DNA of 64,000 nt, taken from assembly GCA_914767715.1 (NCBI GenBank), contig OU612068.1, positions 9,052,001 through 9,116,000 of the forward strand, written 5' to 3'. This document shows, one piece after another, positions 10,871-23,874 of the stretch (position 1 is its first letter; each line of letters opens with the position of its first letter). This DNA is from Membranipora membranacea (lineage: Eukaryota > Bryozoa > Gymnolaemata > Cheilostomatida > Membraniporidae). Under the pieces are notes generated by a model. It was not told the DNA's origin. It worked only from the letters and a program-made list of their open reading frames with translations, and searched no databases. The translations under genes and the position numbers were made by a program.

Positions 10871-13015
10871 AGAGCATGTTGGAATAGAGTATTGTAACAA
10901 GTTAAAGTGTACACATCTTCCTGGCTTGATGGAAGTATAATTCGATTATCACCAACAGTGCAGAGTCTGAGCATTTACACTATGTTGTTACCAGATTGGT
11001 CTTAGCTGATAATCATCATGAAAAAAATTGTGCCGACAGTTTAGAGTAATGAAGTTTGAGATTGGAGCAGGAAATCTTTAAAATTTGCTGATTTTTCCCT
11101 GTGTTCTTTTATTTCCCTTGCAATAGTCAATTCTTTTGTTTTCAGTCTAGAACAGAGCTGACAGCTACTAGCAACCTAATTGTACTAAACTTACAAGGTG
11201 AAGGGAAAGAGGGATTTATCAAGCGAGACTGGAACATGATGTAAGACAATCCTTCGCATCGCAATGATTTGTGTAACACAGTCTCTCTGTTTAATGTTTC
11301 AGATCTTTAGCAACACTTTTTCTTATGGGAGAAAGTTTAAATGCACATAAAGGGGATACAAAACGGTCTTGCTTATGCAGTGTAAGCTGGTTAATTTGAC
11401 TACTGTATATACGAAATTCCTGTCATTTCAGACACCTGAATGTGGGCCCACCTCCCACCAGGAATACGCCCCACTCTGTTGAAAATTCCCCGAGTAAAAG
11501 AAGGTCATAATAAGAAACAATTTCTTTGGTCCCCTGGAGTGACTTGCGCTGCACTTGACTGATGCAATTCTTTATAAATAAAAGTGGCTTTTATTTTCTT
11601 TTTCAGGTGAATCACCATAGTTCTCAGATGCTTTGTACCATTCTTGGACGCTTCAACAAAATTCAGCTCTACAATTCTGGATGCGCCAAACTTCTGTAGA
11701 AGCCAGCAACTCTCACCATCTGATAGTTACATTGTTGGGTGAGGATATCAAGAGTCAAGCAATCTTGACAGATTTCATAATTTTTGTAGAGTTTATTTTT
11801 GTGTTTGAGACCTCTGACTTAGTGAAAGGAATGTAACACAAACATCCTGCCTCTCTACATATAAAGCCGTTTCCCTGCCAGAATCGAGTTTCACCTGAAA
11901 CCTGATTTTGCTATCAACAAGATTGTCTAAATTTATTTTTGACCAAAGAATGAACCATCATAAATGTTCTGACAACTTTTGTGTATGGTCCGGTGTATGG
12001 TCCGGTGTATGGTCCGGTGTATGAAGAGTGACTTATAAGACAGGGCATATGGAGCTGTGTGAATTCATTGACCTTAAAGGAATGCTCCTGTCTCGTACTT
12101 GAAAAAATGGGCAGTGACTATCATGACGAGATTTGTGTTAAATAGCTTCTAAGTCTAAAGACAAATTGTAACAATGGACTGATTAGGACTGACAATATAG
12201 GATCACATAAGTCCAATCAACAATACTGTCATAATCAATGGCAGAAGAAACATATTCTTTATTCATCCCACCCTAGCCTATCGATTGTTTTGCAATTTTT
12301 AGTTTACCAAATTATTTAGTAATAGCAGTAGTTGAGTCTTCGTTCACTTAAAGGACATAATTCCATGCTCAACGTGTACACCTTTATACTTGACTTGGTG
12401 GGCTGAACCTTCTCGAATCGGTTTATGTATAATGCGAATTGTTTGTGTGTTGTTAACTTGTATTGTTAGCCAGAATTATGTAAGATAATCTTGAAAGGAT
12501 TGAGGTTGATATCGGTATGCATTAGGGCTTCGCAGACTTTTGTGACCCGTCCTTTGGTATGTTGATATCCCTCTCTCTTATAGGGTACGATTTAATGGGT
12601 TATAAAGGCTCTGAGCATCATTATGGTATTATATAAATTACATGGTCTGCGAATTGTGCTGAGGTGATATCGAGATCATCATAGCACATGTACTCGGATA
12701 TCAAGCAGGCAGCTGAAGTGCCGAGCCATTCTATGTACATTTCTATAAAATAATAGTTTAATAGTCAATAGTTTTCCATGTAGTACATACACCTATCAAT
12801 GTGATTACTCTTACATAAACTGAACTGAAAAAATTATCTGCTTATATTTATAGTGTAATGATTTTAGTGATTATAGTAAATCTTCAATCATGCAGTTGGT
12901 AAAAAATGTAAATATCTGCCTCTGCAATTATGGCACACTACACACAAGCCCAACGGTTATCAAAGGTCATGTAAAGATAGCTGTGTACTTAGCTCAGTAT
13001 TTTCAGTTTTTTAGC
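10871..13015. other. Intergenic sequence with one short tandem repeat
   Basis: No gene is supported here. The unit gtatggtccggt repeats about three and a half times at 11980-12023. The rest is AT-rich and without a recognisable repeat family. Confidence 0.6.
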
Positions 13016-15990
13016 TTACTAGAAGTAACCGATAGTAAGTTTTTCCTGAAATACCAGTAATTATATCCCTCTTAATTAGAGTATTCATTTTTGTGTTTTA
13101 TGGATTGATAATTAAATAAAACAAAAAAGAAAGGCTCACTTTCAATACAGTTTTACAGATATAGCAGGTCATTAGTATTGTTGCCAATTTAATGTCCTGA
13201 TAGTCAGCTTCAAGTGAAGTTTGACCGTTTTTGCTCCTCGGCTGATTCTGAGCCACGATGCTTCAACCTGTGGCGTCATAGTTTCTAGGAAAGGGATAGA
13301 AGTTACAAGTCACCGCTGCAGAAGAGCTGTCCTAGCTTGGAAGGTCGGGGCTCTGCTATTTGAGGGAAGCAAGGTGGTGTTGGAGCAAGCAGAAAAGGAA
13401 TATCCCGTAGCTGAGGCACTAGCTCACCAGCTGCTGTGGTCCTACTGCCAGCGGTGTTACAAGGAAGATGCACCACGCATACCACTGAGAACATGGGCAT
13501 GTAGGAAATCGGCTACTCAGAGAACCTCTGTAATGAATAAGTTAATAAAATAAACAACGACGCATCAAAGTGTAGTCAATCTGCAGTGATCAATTGACAT
13601 AAAAAATCACAGACACATGAACTCCATTGTGTACAGTGATAGTGTGAGATTTCTTGACAATGAATATTGATTTACTTGTCTGAGTTACAGCAGAGGCTAA
13701 TTGGAATATTGATAAGATGCTGCTTAATCTGGCTAACACTCGGCTAAATGTTTGCTGAATTAACCTGCCCAAACTGCTCAGAGAGAGTCTGGGCATGCAG
13801 GATACCTGCTGCTCAGAGAGAACCCATTTCCTTAGATGGGCTGAAGCAGACAGCAGGGGTGGAAAACATCTCACAAAACAGCGTTGTTTGCTTAGCGCAC
13901 ATGAGTGGCATCACAACAATACAAGATGGGCGCTGATTTGTTTAATTTTCCTAGTTTGGTTCTTAAAAGCCAGCAGCAGGAGACCAGGGACCCAGTTACT
14001 ACGACCCAGTTACTACGACCTCGATTATGTTGATATATATTGATAAATAATATAAATAACGCCGCACCAAAGTGAAATCATACTGCAGTGACCAAATAGA
14101 CACATGAACTCCATTGTGATCGGCAATATGGTAAGAATTCTCCACAATGAATATCAATCTACTCTGCTGAGTTACAGCAAGGGGATAATTGGAGCTTTGA
14201 TAAGTGCCTGCTGAATCTGGCTAAAACTCGGCTAAATGTCCGCTAAGTTTTACTTGAAACCTGCCCCAGCTGCTCAGAGAACCCAAGTTATTCCTGAATT
14301 ACTAGTAATTATGTCCCTCTTAATTATAGTATTCATTTTTGTGTTTTGTTCATTGACAATTAAATAAAAGAAAAAAGAAAGGCTCACTTTCAATACAGTT
14401 TTACAGATATAGCAGGTCATTAGTATTGTTGCCAATTTAATGTCCTGATAGTCAGCTTCAAGTGAAGTTTGACCGTTTTTGCTCCTCGGCTGATTCTGAG
14501 CCATGATGCTTCAACCTGTGGCATCATAGTTTCTAGGAAAGGGATAGAAGTTACAAGTCACCGCTGCAGCAGAGCTGTCCTAGCTTGTTAGGCGGCCTGT
14601 CAGGAAGGTGGGGGCTCTGCTATTTGAGGAAAGCAAGGTGGTGTCGGAGCAAGCAGAAAAGGAATATCCCGTAGCCGAGGCACTAGCTTACCAGCCGCTG
14701 TGGTCCTACTGCCAGCGGTGTTACAAGGAAGATGCACCACGCATACCACGGAGAACACGGGCATGTAGGAAATCGGCTACTCAGAGAACCTCTGTAATGA
14801 ATTGGTTAATAATATTAACAACGACGCATCAAAGTGTAGTCAAGCTGCAGTGATCAATTGACATAAAAAATCACAGACACATGAACTCCATTGTGTACAG
14901 TGATAGTGTGAGATTTCTCCACAATGAATATTGATTTACTTGGCTGAGTCACAGCAGGGGCTTATTGTAATATTGATAAGGGGCTGCTGAATCTGACTAA
15001 AACCCGGCTAAATGTTTGCGGAATCCTTATTGAAACCTGCCCAAACTGCTCAGTGAGAGTCTGGGCATGCAGGATACCCGCTGCTCAGTGAGAACCGAAT
15101 TCCCTAAGATGGTTTCAACAGACAGCAAGGGTGGAAAACATCTCACAAAACAGCTTTGTTCGCTCAGCGCATGCAAGTGGCCTCACAACAATGCAGCATG
15201 GGTGCTGATTTACTTTATTCACCTAGTTTAGTTCGTTAAAAGCCAGTAGCAGGAGACCAGGGACCCTTCACTTGTGGCGTCATAGTTTCTAGGAAAAGGA
15301 TAGAAGTAACAAATCACTGCTGCAAATGAGCTGCTCAGAGTGACTCCGGGCATACAGGACATGGCTGCTCAGAGATAACCCATGCCCGTAGATTGGCTAA
15401 AGCAGACATAAAGGATGGAAAACATCTCGCAACAAGGCGCTGATTGCTCAGCACTCTCGAGTGGCGTCACCACAATTGATTTATTTAATTCAACAAGGTT
15501 AGGTCTTAAATGCCAGTTGCAGGATACCAGGGACATAATTTATATAACATAACATCATTATTATTATTATTATATTAGTGACTACGCCTTCACTTGCTGC
15601 TCCTCGGCTGATTATGAACTGCGACGCTTCAAGCTATTGCGTCATGGTTTCTAGGTAAGAGAGAGAAGTCACAAGTCAGTGCTGCAGATGAGCTGTCCAT
15701 GCCTGTCTGTCAGGAAACTAGGGGGTTTGGGCTCTGGTATTTGAGGAAAGCAAGATGGAGTTGATGCAATCAGAAAAGGAATATCTCGTAGCAGAGGCAC
15801 TACAGAGAACACGGGCATGTAGACACCTGTTGCTCAGAGAACCCAGGCATGCAGGACACCAGAGGGTGGCTTCAGTTACAGATTTAGCTGGCTTTCAGCC
15901 TCGCAATCGCGGCTAAAAGTCAGCTAAAGCTAAGTCACTCACAAATTGTGGTTTCAATAAGCATAAATTTAACATACACTTAGCTGATGT
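13016..15990. repeat. Tandem array of about four units, roughly 1.1-1.25 kb each
   Basis: The first two units (about 13.03-14.28 and 14.29-15.25 kb) match closely over their whole length. Landmarks include gctcctcggctgattctgagcc, gtttctaggaaagggataga and tcacagacacatgaactcca. The anchor ctcctcggctgatt occurs at 13234, 14482 and 15600. Two shorter, more diverged units follow. Open frames in the first two units share GALLFE-SKVV and YCQRCYKEDAPRIP, but the other units do not keep them. I treat this as non-coding repeat or gene fossil. Confidence 0.8.
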
Positions 15991-16468
15991 CTAGCCACAA
16001 TATATTGGCTGTTCTATTTCAGGCAGCCATCACTCATTCTATTTCATATGTCAAATAATATGATATGCCAATTGATTAAATGGTATCAATAACGACCCAA
16101 TCTGCGGTTACCAACAAACGTAATAAATCACAGACACATAAATGCATTGACAATGTGAGATCTCTCTTGCCACAATACATATCAGTTTACTTGGTTGAGT
16201 TATAGCAGGGCGAATTGAAACACGGATAAGTTGCTGCTAAAATCTGGTTAAAGCTCAGCTAAATGTCTGCTAAGTTGCATCATAATTAATATCCGTCCCA
16301 CCGTGGCCACCGGATGGATTAATTCCTATCCTGGCAGTCAATTGCTAATAGAGTGAGGGATCGCTTCACACAAGCTTTTCATGAAAAATCATTAATATAA
16401 TCTGTAAGAATACAAAATAAATGGCAACCGTATCGCAAAATTATCAAGTGCACAATTTTACATGACTG

Positions 16469-16593
16469 ATGCTGCTTAGAGGAAAAGAGAGGGGGATGGC
16501 AGCCTACCAGATAAGCCGCTGATACCACGGCCATTGCGACAGGTTGATCTGGTTACATATTATTACCGGTAGCAGAAGCGTACTGACATGACA
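16469..16593 (+). repeat. Dispersed 125-bp repeat, copy 1
   Basis: The block beginning gctgcttagaggaaaagaga and running through ggcagcctaccaga, gccgctg and acaggttg matches 22069-22196 in the same orientation with scattered differences. It is short, has no coding frame, and may be a MITE or SINE fragment. Confidence 0.75.
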
Positions 16594-16810
16594 CTAGATC
16601 TGACAATAGGTTAAAAGGTAAATATTCAAAAAATTTGGCAGTACAATGGTATAGGGAAAATGTTTAGGGAAATATTGATGCAAAATTATATGTACAACAG
16701 GATGATTATGACTCAGTCTTTATCAAATACAATCAATCTGCAATAAGTTAGCACGTTTATGAAATAAATATCAAAGGCCAATTTGAAACAGTCAACTACA
16801 TCGAAGATGA

Positions 16811-16865
16811 GCCTTTCTTGACACGCTTTGTTCACACCACCGAACAGAGCTTGTCAAGACAGGCT
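16811..16865. mobile_element. Foldback element, TGTCTTGACAAGC family, copy 1
   Basis: The left arm (gcctttcttgacacgctttgtt) and right arm (gaacagagcttgtcaagacaggc) are imperfect inverted repeats joined by a few bases. Three other places in the window share the arm (near 37.8, 54.3 and 57.3 kb). Confidence 0.75.
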
Positions 16866-18133
16866 AATAAAATATGAAAGCTTCTTGGAAGTTGTGTGAC
16901 CGGATAAATTTAGTAGACAGCTGACAAAACTGACTGTATTGGCTGAGACTATCCCACCATCCCTGAACTGACTGCCCTAATCATTTTCATTTGAATCATT
17001 TTAACTTTAGTTACCAACCTGAATTTATGCTCCATAGTCTCCTCTAAAAAGTCACTTGAGATCACTCAATGACCACAACCATGTTTTTGACTGCTTAATG
17101 TGAATATTATCATTTCCCTTGTTATACAATAGCCAACAACAGGTTAGTATGGACTCTTGTTTGATAGTGATTTTCAGGTTATATCAAGATAGTGCCTGGC
17201 AGGGTATGATATTTCTGAAGCTCTGATGTAAGGTGTTTGTGCATTCTAGTCATCTAGTCAGAGGTCTCAAAAAACTCTAACTGCTTTTCAAATTGCTCAG
17301 AGAATCAATGTCAACATCTGAGGTGCCAAATGCCCAGAGAATAATTTGGCAGCTTGTTGAGCACTGCAATTTTTAATGCAAATACTTTTCGTTTTTTTTC
17401 CATGTCCATTCCTTTTCCCAAGTTTTTTGGAAGATTGTGTAAATAATTAATTGTGAATATGACTATTTACTACCTGTCATGTCCCTAATATCTATGACTA
17501 CCTTTTTTTGTCAAAAGTGTGGGTTGAGCAAATAAACTAACCTTTGTAATTCGTTGTCATTATACCGAAATAAAAGTCTTGAGGTGAACAAACCATTTAA
17601 ATGTAAATTTAATTGACAGATTAAAATATCACATCCTTACACAGCAAATTTAATCTCTCCACCGACAAATAAAAGTTATCTGGTTTTTTTTATATCAAAG
17701 AGATCAATGTGCTGAAGTTCAGACGTCAAATCTGACTAACCTTAAAAGTATATATTATGTATGGCTGTGTCCAATGTAACGGAGGCGGGGTTCCATTGAC
17801 CCAGAAGAAGATGTCCTAAATACAAGTAGGCGCAACACAAGGTACAAGATGATGGATAATTTTGAGGATATATTTAAATACCCAGTTGAAGGGAAACAGA
17901 AGACAGTATTTATTATTACTCTCTTGCTGAGTAAGACGATTTACACTCTCCTGTCAAACTGACTGAGCAGAGTGTTAGCTTTATATGGGGGAACCTTCTC
18001 CCATCCAAAACATTATTAAGGTGAGTGATAAAGCAGAACAGATTTTAAAAACCTAAAACATGTTAACTCTCCCTACCCCCTCCACTGTATTGAATCGTTC
18101 ACATCACATAGCATAATTTTTGTCGTGAAATAA

Positions 18134-20286
18134 CTAAGTGGCCTTGTCTATCTCTGTAATTGGGTCATTATAGATGATTTGAGTCCGAACAGGACTTAAA
18201 ATTGTAACAATTTCATAATTTAATCGTTTAAAGGAATAGGCTAAGGCAAAATGTCGAACTAAAATTTTCTGATTTCCATTTAATTTTCCCTGACTCTCAA
18301 CATTCTTGTATTGCTTGTTTCTATAATGACTGCCTCGACATTCTGTCCTCATGTCCATTTCATCATAATCACTTGGCAAACAACTCACAATCTTAGTAAT
18401 ATAACTATGGAATATGTTATCCATTTATTTTGGCCAAATCATAATAGGAATCTGAAATTGTAGGATAATTATGTATGTTCTATACTATATTGTAATATGG
18501 ATGTAGAGTAATATAATTGTGTATTTTAGCGATGACTGGGTGACTTTCTTCATCTACATCCTCGGTGTCACTGTTTGGTGTAGATGTAGGTCGAAACAAA
18601 TGATATGAAGAGCATTGACTGCTTTTATTGGAAGATCCATGGACAATATTGTTATGTCTAGCAATGTTTCCCTGATTGAGGTTATTGTAACAGTCACCAT
18701 CATCATTCTGAGCCAAATGCTCGTAATTCATCGAAGTTGGGTTGGCCCATTTGGGCTTTGGTTGTGAATAAGATTCGTCGACCGAGTTCCTGTTTAGCTG
18801 CTCGTATCCCTGCGATGCATTTCTAGATGTTGTGTGCCTTCTCCCCCTCTTCCCTTTCCCACAGCTGCCGCTCCCAGCCACTCCGTCCCCGCCAGATTCC
18901 TTTCCATAATATGTTGAATCTACAATCTCTCTCTCTTTTCCACGATGTATTGGTGGCGCATATCCCATGATGGGCTGGTGCCCACTCATTCGCACAGCTG
19001 GAAAATGCACATAATGTATTATAAATATGTTTTGTATAAAATTAATGACATAAAATCAATTGCGTTTGTAAACTGGAATTTTTTAAGTACAGGAAGAAAA
19101 CAGCTTATTTAGAGGAGGTATTTGTGTGCGAGTAGGAAGGTAACAGCGTACAAGTTGTTAGTAATTGATATACTCTAAAAAATTGTGCTTGACCAGAACT
19201 GAATGATCAAGGGAGGTTTCAAGTATGATTTGGGTACATCAAATAAAGTATTAGGTATGATTTAGGAAGTTTTAGGTAAATGATTAAGTATCATGACTGT
19301 TCAAGTAACACATAGTATGGGTTCTGTTGCGCAGCCCCATTACACTATCAACACATATGCAGTACTGATCGCAAGTTTTTGTTGGAAACAAGCAAGTTTT
19401 TGTGGTGATGGGATAAAAATTACTAGCCTACAAACTGAGAAATTTTATTTCCCGTATTCAAATGAGATTTTAACGTACAATTTCTTCAGTCCACAAAGTG
19501 AAGCTGAAAAAAAAACAAGATTAAGCAATTTGGTCATAGAAAGTTAATCCTTACCTATAACAGGAGTCACAAGTATATAGCTCGGTCGTCTGGGCGGCGG
19601 CAAAAGTCTCATGAAGCTTAACTGACTGCCTTGTGCCTTTGGCATAACTCCACCCTTTGACTGCACAAATCCACCCTCTGACTTAACAAATCCGCCCTCT
19701 GACTGCACAAATCCTGCAGACTGTTGTCGTCTGCAGGCTGACGAGCCTCTTCTTCTGCTCTTTGATTTCTTTTTGCGTTTTCTATGCGTCTGATGAGATG
19801 TTTCGTCATCAGACGCATAATACTCATCTTTTTTGCATTGGACACAAAAGAGTAGGATTGCTGATAGCGCGGTCAAGACTAATAGTACACAGATTATTGA
19901 TACAATTATCTCGAAATCTACAAAATAAGATAACATATCGATAATGTCCAATTTGCTCAAGGCAGACTTCTGAATCCAAATAAACATGACACTTGAAGCC
20001 TTAGTTATTAGTCAGCTCAAATATGGGCAACTTCATGATCTCTTAACGACTGAATATAACTCTAAAAGATGCTGGTTTACAGCACACTCATAGATAGTTA
20101 GGAAATTTCAAATAATTTCCCTGGATGTCAGACCAAAAAGGATGATCTGCTCCAATGATAGCATTTAAAAAAATTGTAAATCTATGGTATCTGATCAGCG
20201 CCCCCTATTATAATGAGGGACAACTCCTGACAAAACTCCATTGCATGATCATTATGAGACACCAACCTACCTGTGTGAGAATTCAT
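18134..20286 (-). CDS. ITAM-bearing single-pass membrane protein A (adaptor-like), three exons
   Basis: My model is minus-strand exons 20271-20286, 19555-19917 and 18480-18997 (298 aa); phases agree at both junctions (1 and 1). The first exon gives only MNSHT. The second starts at the membrane with D-F-E and a hydrophobic segment from IIVSIICVLLVL to ILLFCVQC, then a polybasic stretch (HRKRKKKSKSRRR) and three SEGGFV-like repeats. The third exon is the tyrosine-rich tail: YEQL, YSQP, then YEHL-AQNDDGDC-YNNL at 18678-18725, an exact ITAM spacing with eight residues between. It ends in HPYYNIV. A consensus AATAAA lies at 18424-18429 (minus). The near absence of an ectodomain plus an ITAM is the design of FcR-gamma, DAP12 and CD3-zeta. 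The role is inferred: tyrosine-kinase and SH2 signalling at the plasma membrane. The first exon is the least certain. Confidence 0.65.
18678..18725 (-). other. ITAM in protein A
   Basis: Minus-strand codons give YEHLAQNDDGDCYNNL. This fits YxxL/I-x(6-12)-YxxL/I with an eight-residue spacer. The paralog at 29197-29244 keeps both tyrosines, both leucines, the spacer length and the QNDD core. Confidence 0.8.
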
Positions 20287-21200
20287 GATTAACTAATTTG
20301 TCACTTATAATGATGATGTCATATCATATTTATACATTTCATTACAATCAAATGGGAGAAGCCATTCAAACACAAACTGTCAAAATACTCAAACCAAAAC
20401 TCATAAGATTTTGCAAGAAATGTGAAGACTCTCATGAGCACTTGTAAAAATAGCAAAGCTTGGCAATCCATTCCAAAATCAATCTGTTGGGAGATAAAAT
20501 AGTTCCATCAAGCAGCAAAGGCTCCAAAATCAGGAACAATCCAATAACGGTTTTAAATTTAATGTGGAAGGCCCCCTACCCCTTCTTTCAGATCCTGAAT
20601 CATGTATATGCAGATTCCAGCATTTAAATAGCACATCCTGTCAAATCCTAACTAGCAGAGTTTAATTCTTACCATTCTACACAAATAGTATCAATGTAGC
20701 TCAAACAGATATAAGGTTCCGTTATCTGTTCATAGTAACATTACCAGAATTCAATAACAGACATGCGCTTTAAGCTGGCTCCCTGATTTGTTAACTAAAC
20801 TATTGCAGATATGGACTCGCATTACTATATTACATTCAAAACAGGCACGCCTGCATGACAACAATAACAATATTTACTTTCAATTTTCATCAGGCAGACT
20901 TCTAACTATTAAACTAACATGACACTGGAGCATTGAATTTTTGATTGCCTTAAATATGGGCAACATCATGATCTCAATCATGCTAAATTAAACTCTAACT
21001 AATGTTGGTTTATAGCTCACTCATAGGTAGTTAGGAAAATCTGGATGAGCATTAAACGACACCAACCTACCTGTGTGATAATTCATGATTAACAAAATTG
21101 ACACTAAAATGATTAGAAATATTGACACTGAAAATGATTATGTCATAGTCATAGCTTCATTCCAATCTAGTGGGAGAAGCGATTCCATATCCAGTGTCCA
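19985..21200 (-). repeat. 5' half of the inverted duplication, copy around protein A
   Basis: This block matches 27.06-28.2 kb in reverse orientation and also 4.9-6.0 kb. It contains two mini-exon copies, at 20271-20286 and 21071-21086. The copies share intronic landmarks, for example the attgcatgatcattatgaga-like block and ctggctccctgatttgttaa. Similarity extends into non-coding DNA, so whole segments were duplicated. Confidence 0.8.
21071..21086 (-). other. Distal ATG mini-exon copy upstream of gene A
   Basis: On the minus strand this reads ATGAATTATCACACAG and then GTAGGT. Its frame and donor phase equal those of the proximal copy at 20271-20286. It could be an alternative first exon. The hydrophobic frame upstream of it is interrupted by a stop. 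Confidence 0.45.
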
Positions 21201-22756
21201 GAAACCATGATACATGTAAAACACATGACAACTTTCAATAGAAAAGTAAACTGAAATCCCAGCAATCCAAACTCCCATCACTATTACTTTTATGTCACAA
21301 CATTAAAGACAGAACGTACATCACAGTGAAGTAGCCAGTACAGTTGTGATGGATTTGTTTATAAGAAATTCGAATATATCAAACGCAGGATCTTTCATTT
21401 GTTAGCTGTTAATGTAGTCAATTTAACAGTGGAATCTTCTTTACCAACAAGTGTAGAAATCTCAGTCATCACACAAGACATGTCATGTATGACTATCAAT
21501 GTGGAATTGTGCCCACATAGGTGGTTTACTATAATTGAAACACATGACATGCCTCAAATATAAGTCTTTGGTAACTTATTGGATGAAGAATGAGGGACTG
21601 GACCAAATTAAGATTTGAAGAATTTCAAGTGGATTGAATATTTAATATCAAGAATTGATCCTCACTTGTGATAAACTGGGAATATAAGCTTTTAGAGAAT
21701 CATCGCAGCAAATCAGAATTTTCCCCACCCCTAAAACATCTCAGTCATCGACTTCTTAATATTGAACCTTTACTAGACAGGATGGTATATACAGATAAAG
21801 TGAGCCACTCTATGGAAGGTGGCATTACGACATTGGAATCTGTGATAGCAATGATGCTATGAATTGTTTTGCAGTCCACCGTCAAGGTCGTTGTTAGCTT
21901 GATCGGTTTTGATCAGATTCAGAGGTTGAAAATTGCTTTGCTTTCAGTAGCAAGTTCAAAATAAAGTAAAATGCAAAATAAAGAAAAACGCAAAAAAAAA
22001 TTGTTATCAATTTGATGTCCTCTTTTCTCTTGAAAGAAATTTCAGGTTTACATTTATGCTGAGACTTAAGCTGCTTAGAGGGAAAGAGAGGGGGAGGGCA
22101 GCCTACCAGATGAGCCGCTGGTACCACCACCATTGTGACAGGTTGTTCTGGGTTACACATGAATACTAGTAGCAGAAGGAAACTTGCCTGACACTATTAA
22201 ACTGTTTGTGACATGCTACTGAATCTATTGCAATTTTTTAACTCAAAACTCATTAGACCTTGGTCGAGGTGTAACAAATAATGTCGACAGGTAACTGCTA
22301 AACAATGCTAACAACATTGCAACTACAGAATATAATGTAGTAGCATTGCACGCAATTATGTTCCTCAGTCCCACAATGCACATAGTCAATATTTATAGTC
22401 CTTTTCTGGTTTATTATTATGTCTATGATTTCAGAGCATTATCTAGCTACACTAGAACCAAAACCACACCACTTTAATCAAGGGACAACACAAGAAAAGA
22501 CTGGTTTACCAGAGATTTCAATTTTCGTATTTCTCGAATTAATATATGCATTCTCACCTTTTACTACTAGAAACTTCCTGTACCTGATTGTTTAACCGTT
22601 CCCTCGAAGAAGATTATTGATATAATTCCTCCGCAGTGTGATCTCTCTTAACTACACTTTCAATTTAACCTCTAAAACAAAGAGGTTTGCTCATTTCTTA
22701 TAACCATAGACTTAATAATAAACCTAGACAGCACACCATATACAGCTGAAGTGAGG
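21201..22756. other. Inverted-duplication spacer, no supported gene
   Basis: AT-rich sequence with one dispersed repeat copy (22069-22196). Fragments related to the 23.2-kb foldback element occur near 21842-21950, for example gatcggttttgatcagattc and gttgaaaattgcttt. Confidence 0.6.
22069..22196 (+). repeat. Dispersed 125-bp repeat, copy 2
   Basis: Same-orientation partner of 16469-16593. It shares gctgcttagagg, aaagagaggggg, ggcagcctaccaga and agccgctg with it. Confidence 0.75.
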
Positions 22757-23149
22757 CACTTAAAGGGCAACCAAGGTTTCGCAGCAATGCATTAATGGGT
22801 AGCAAATAATGTGCTGGGCAGCATCAGCTTTGTGCATTACGTGATGCAAAACTCAAAGTAGTTGCTGACTCTAAGCTGGGTAACACTTCAGTTTAGGGGA
22901 GGTTCCAAGACTTTGCTGTAATAATTATAGAGCACAGGCTAAATAATAACAGGAACAGGAAACTGCTATGTGGTATTCTATTTAAGCTGAGTTTGAGTGC
23001 CTGATGGAAGAAATGTTTCACAAGAATTCTGGCTTAATAATCATCCGAATTATATTTTGTCTTTTTCCCCATGCAGAAGGTGCAATCTGCTATTAATCAA
23101 TGGCCATCAATGAGAAGTTGTTTGAAACCTTGGTTGCACTTTAATTGTG
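22757..23149. mobile_element. MITE of about 390 bp with 25-bp terminal inverted repeats
   Basis: The left end cacttaaagggcaaccaagg (continuing tttc) is the reverse complement, with a few differences, of the right end gaaaccttggttgcacttta (continuing attgtg). The interior is AT-rich and non-coding. No target-site duplication was established. Confidence 0.7.
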
Positions 23150-23172
23150 GGGCGACGTAACGTCATCGGCAG

Positions 23173-23476
23173 GTAGAAGAAACGATGCTATCATTGATTT
23201 ACTGTCCATAATCCAGGTTTATTGTTCATAACTCGATCAATTTTGATCTGATTTTGAATTTGAAAATTGCTTTACGAGCAGCAGCATCTTGTTATCAACT
23301 TGATGCTATTCCTTCTTCAAAAAATCTGTTTGCCTAAAATTAGTATCAAACTGTTCAGGACAACCCGCTTATTCTATTGTAATTTTCAAATTCAAAATCT
23401 GATCAAAATTGATCGAGTTATTGACAAAAAACCTGGATTATGAACAGTAAATAAATTATAGCATCATTGCTTCTAC
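23173..23476. mobile_element. Foldback MITE with arms of about 100 bp
   Basis: The left arm runs from gtagaagaaacgatgctatc through taatccaggttt, actcgatcaattttgatctg and aatttgaaaatt. The right arm (about 23378-23476) repeats these blocks in inverse order and complement, ending in atagcatcattgcttctac. The loop of about 100 bases is non-coding. Confidence 0.85.
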
Positions 23477-23874
23477 ACCTTCCAATGTCTATATGTCTCC
23501 CACAATTAAATGCCTCAGTGCCTCAATGCTATAGCTCCATATAGTGTCATGTCTAGGTTTATATTAAGTCTGCTCATAACCTATCATGCTGTTTTCCCTT
23601 CCAATACGCAGTTAAATTCAAGCTTTCCTTTAAAGCAGATCGTTATTTGCAAAATTTATACCTACATCGAAGGCCAAAGACATTGTTCTGTAGCTATTAT
23701 CACTATGAGATGTGAAGCTAGAAAATTCATGGTTTGATGCTTAGAGAATTTCACATACATAACAGGCACTCGTTCACAAAAGCAGTTTACTTTTTATTTT
23801 CAAACTCATTGTTAGTACGAACCCTCTTCGCGGGAAACATTATAAGTAGGAGTGGTCCACTTGTTAATCCCGTA
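23477..23874. other. Intergenic, nothing recognised
   Basis: I see only a short open frame without any recognisable family (23510-23737) and no repeat match within the window. Confidence 0.5.

Larger units (their letters stand above)
15991..18130. other. Intergenic sequence with two MITE-like copies
   Basis: No gene is supported. Two repeats lie here and are listed separately (16469-16593 and 16811-16865). The rest is AT-rich single-copy-looking sequence. Confidence 0.6.
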
